DNA of 64,000 bases from CAWKOH01 sp963851245 (GTDB taxonomy: Bacteria; Actinomycetota; Acidimicrobiia; Acidimicrobiales; Palsa-688). The notes below the pieces were generated by a model. It ran no database searches, was not told where the DNA came from, and worked only from the letters and a program-made list of their open reading frames with translations. Below are positions 63,872 to 64,000 of this stretch, piece by piece (the stretch's first letter is position 1; every line of letters begins with the position of its first letter). The position numbers were made by a program, and so were the translations under genes. The stretch is from positions 171,391 to 235,390 of the forward strand of contig CAWKOH010000013.1 in the NCBI GenBank assembly GCA_963851245.1, in the 5' to 3' direction.

Positions 63872-63877
63872 AGGTTA
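63872..63877 (-). promoter_or_regulatory. -10 box, leaderless start of the AlkZ-like gene
   Basis: On the minus strand, TAACCT, six bases (GAGATC), then the GTG at 63865. Confidence 0.55.
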
Positions 63878-63936
63878 TGGGCGCCACCAGGCAGCCCACG
63901 CGGACGGGGGCGCGGGAGCCGGGCCCCAGAAGACGC

Positions 63937-64000
63937 TCAGGATCCTACGGTGGTCTTTCGCTTTCGGAGGAAGCTGACGAACTCGGCTCCCTCGCGGACT
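63937..64000 (-). CDS. Possible C-terminal end of a gene extending beyond the window
   Basis: The minus strand enters the window open and reads VREGAEFVSFLRKRKTTVGS before a TGA at 63939-63937. The composition is protein-like, but 20 residues are too few to identify it. Confidence 0.3.
   Translation of the reverse strand, partial: VREGAEFVSFLRKRKTTVGS

Overview
This is a high-GC actinobacterial chromosome segment. I see no rRNA, tRNA, CRISPR array, prophage or intact insertion sequence. Several features suggest an uncultured Acidimicrobiia-like member of the Actinomycetota: seven luciferase-like (LLM) flavin/F420 oxidoreductases, a DUF222-HNH protein, two SOS boxes of the mycobacterial type (CGAAC-N4-GTTCG), and many gene starts placed directly after a TANNNT -10 box, which implies leaderless mRNA. 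The class assignment is an inference.

Layout. 1-9.3 kb: the end of a tandem rhodanese protein, small stress and membrane proteins, a DUF488 gene broken by one stop codon, a divergent ArsR-like regulator/folE pair, a ferredoxin-reductase-like flavoprotein, CsaA, an SOS-controlled DUF222-HNH gene and a cyclic-nucleotide-binding protein. 9.3-20 kb: an SDR gene, then a long leftward run. The run reads, in order of transcription, HisN-like phosphatase, sphingosine-1-phosphate-lyase-like PLP enzyme, FGGY kinase, FMN reductase, three LLM monooxygenases, a GNAT acetyltransferase and a DUF202 protein. A GntR/UTRA regulator diverges from its head across a perfect TGGTCTAGACCA operator. 21-26.4 kb: a DEAD-box helicase, a translationally coupled CYTH-CHAD/ParA pair and a cytochrome P450. 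26.5-34.9 kb: an LLM enzyme, a Clp-N protein, a MerR/MFS efflux operon behind a MerR-type promoter, a YCII(DGPF)/ECF42 sigma pair, a GNAT protein and a methyltransferase. 35-42.5 kb: phospholipase C, a membrane protein, TrpB2, the wreck of an ArsR-SRPBCC pair, an LLM enzyme, a GlxA-type regulator and a GNAT gene with two operators. 42.8-49 kb: lhr helicase (two frameshifts, SOS box), diverging from a coiled-coil protein and a LigD-type polymerase. 49-64 kb: metabolic genes (Gfo/Idh, PhzF, YjbQ, VOC, ADH, sulfotransferase, DUF1214, hydrolase), a TetR gene facing a beheaded MFS gene, an ABC-2 permease remnant and an AlkZ-like glycosylase.

Three themes run through the window. (1) Start sites: at least nine genes have an exact TANNNT-N6-start codon arrangement, and several regulators place one operator in the promoter spacer and a second over +1. 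(2) Decay: one nonsense codon, at least four frameshifts and four genes reduced to fragments. Two frameshifts are single-G losses from G runs, so assembly error must be excluded. (3) Repeats: short tandem repeats (13-21 bp) lie on or just after stop codons at six places, and there are palindromic elements near 40.5, 42.7 and 59.9 kb.

The best candidates for an undescribed system are the CHAD-ParA pair (possible polyphosphate-granule positioning) and the HisN/S1P-lyase/FGGY catabolic operon, which may share a transcript with a two-component flavin monooxygenase set.
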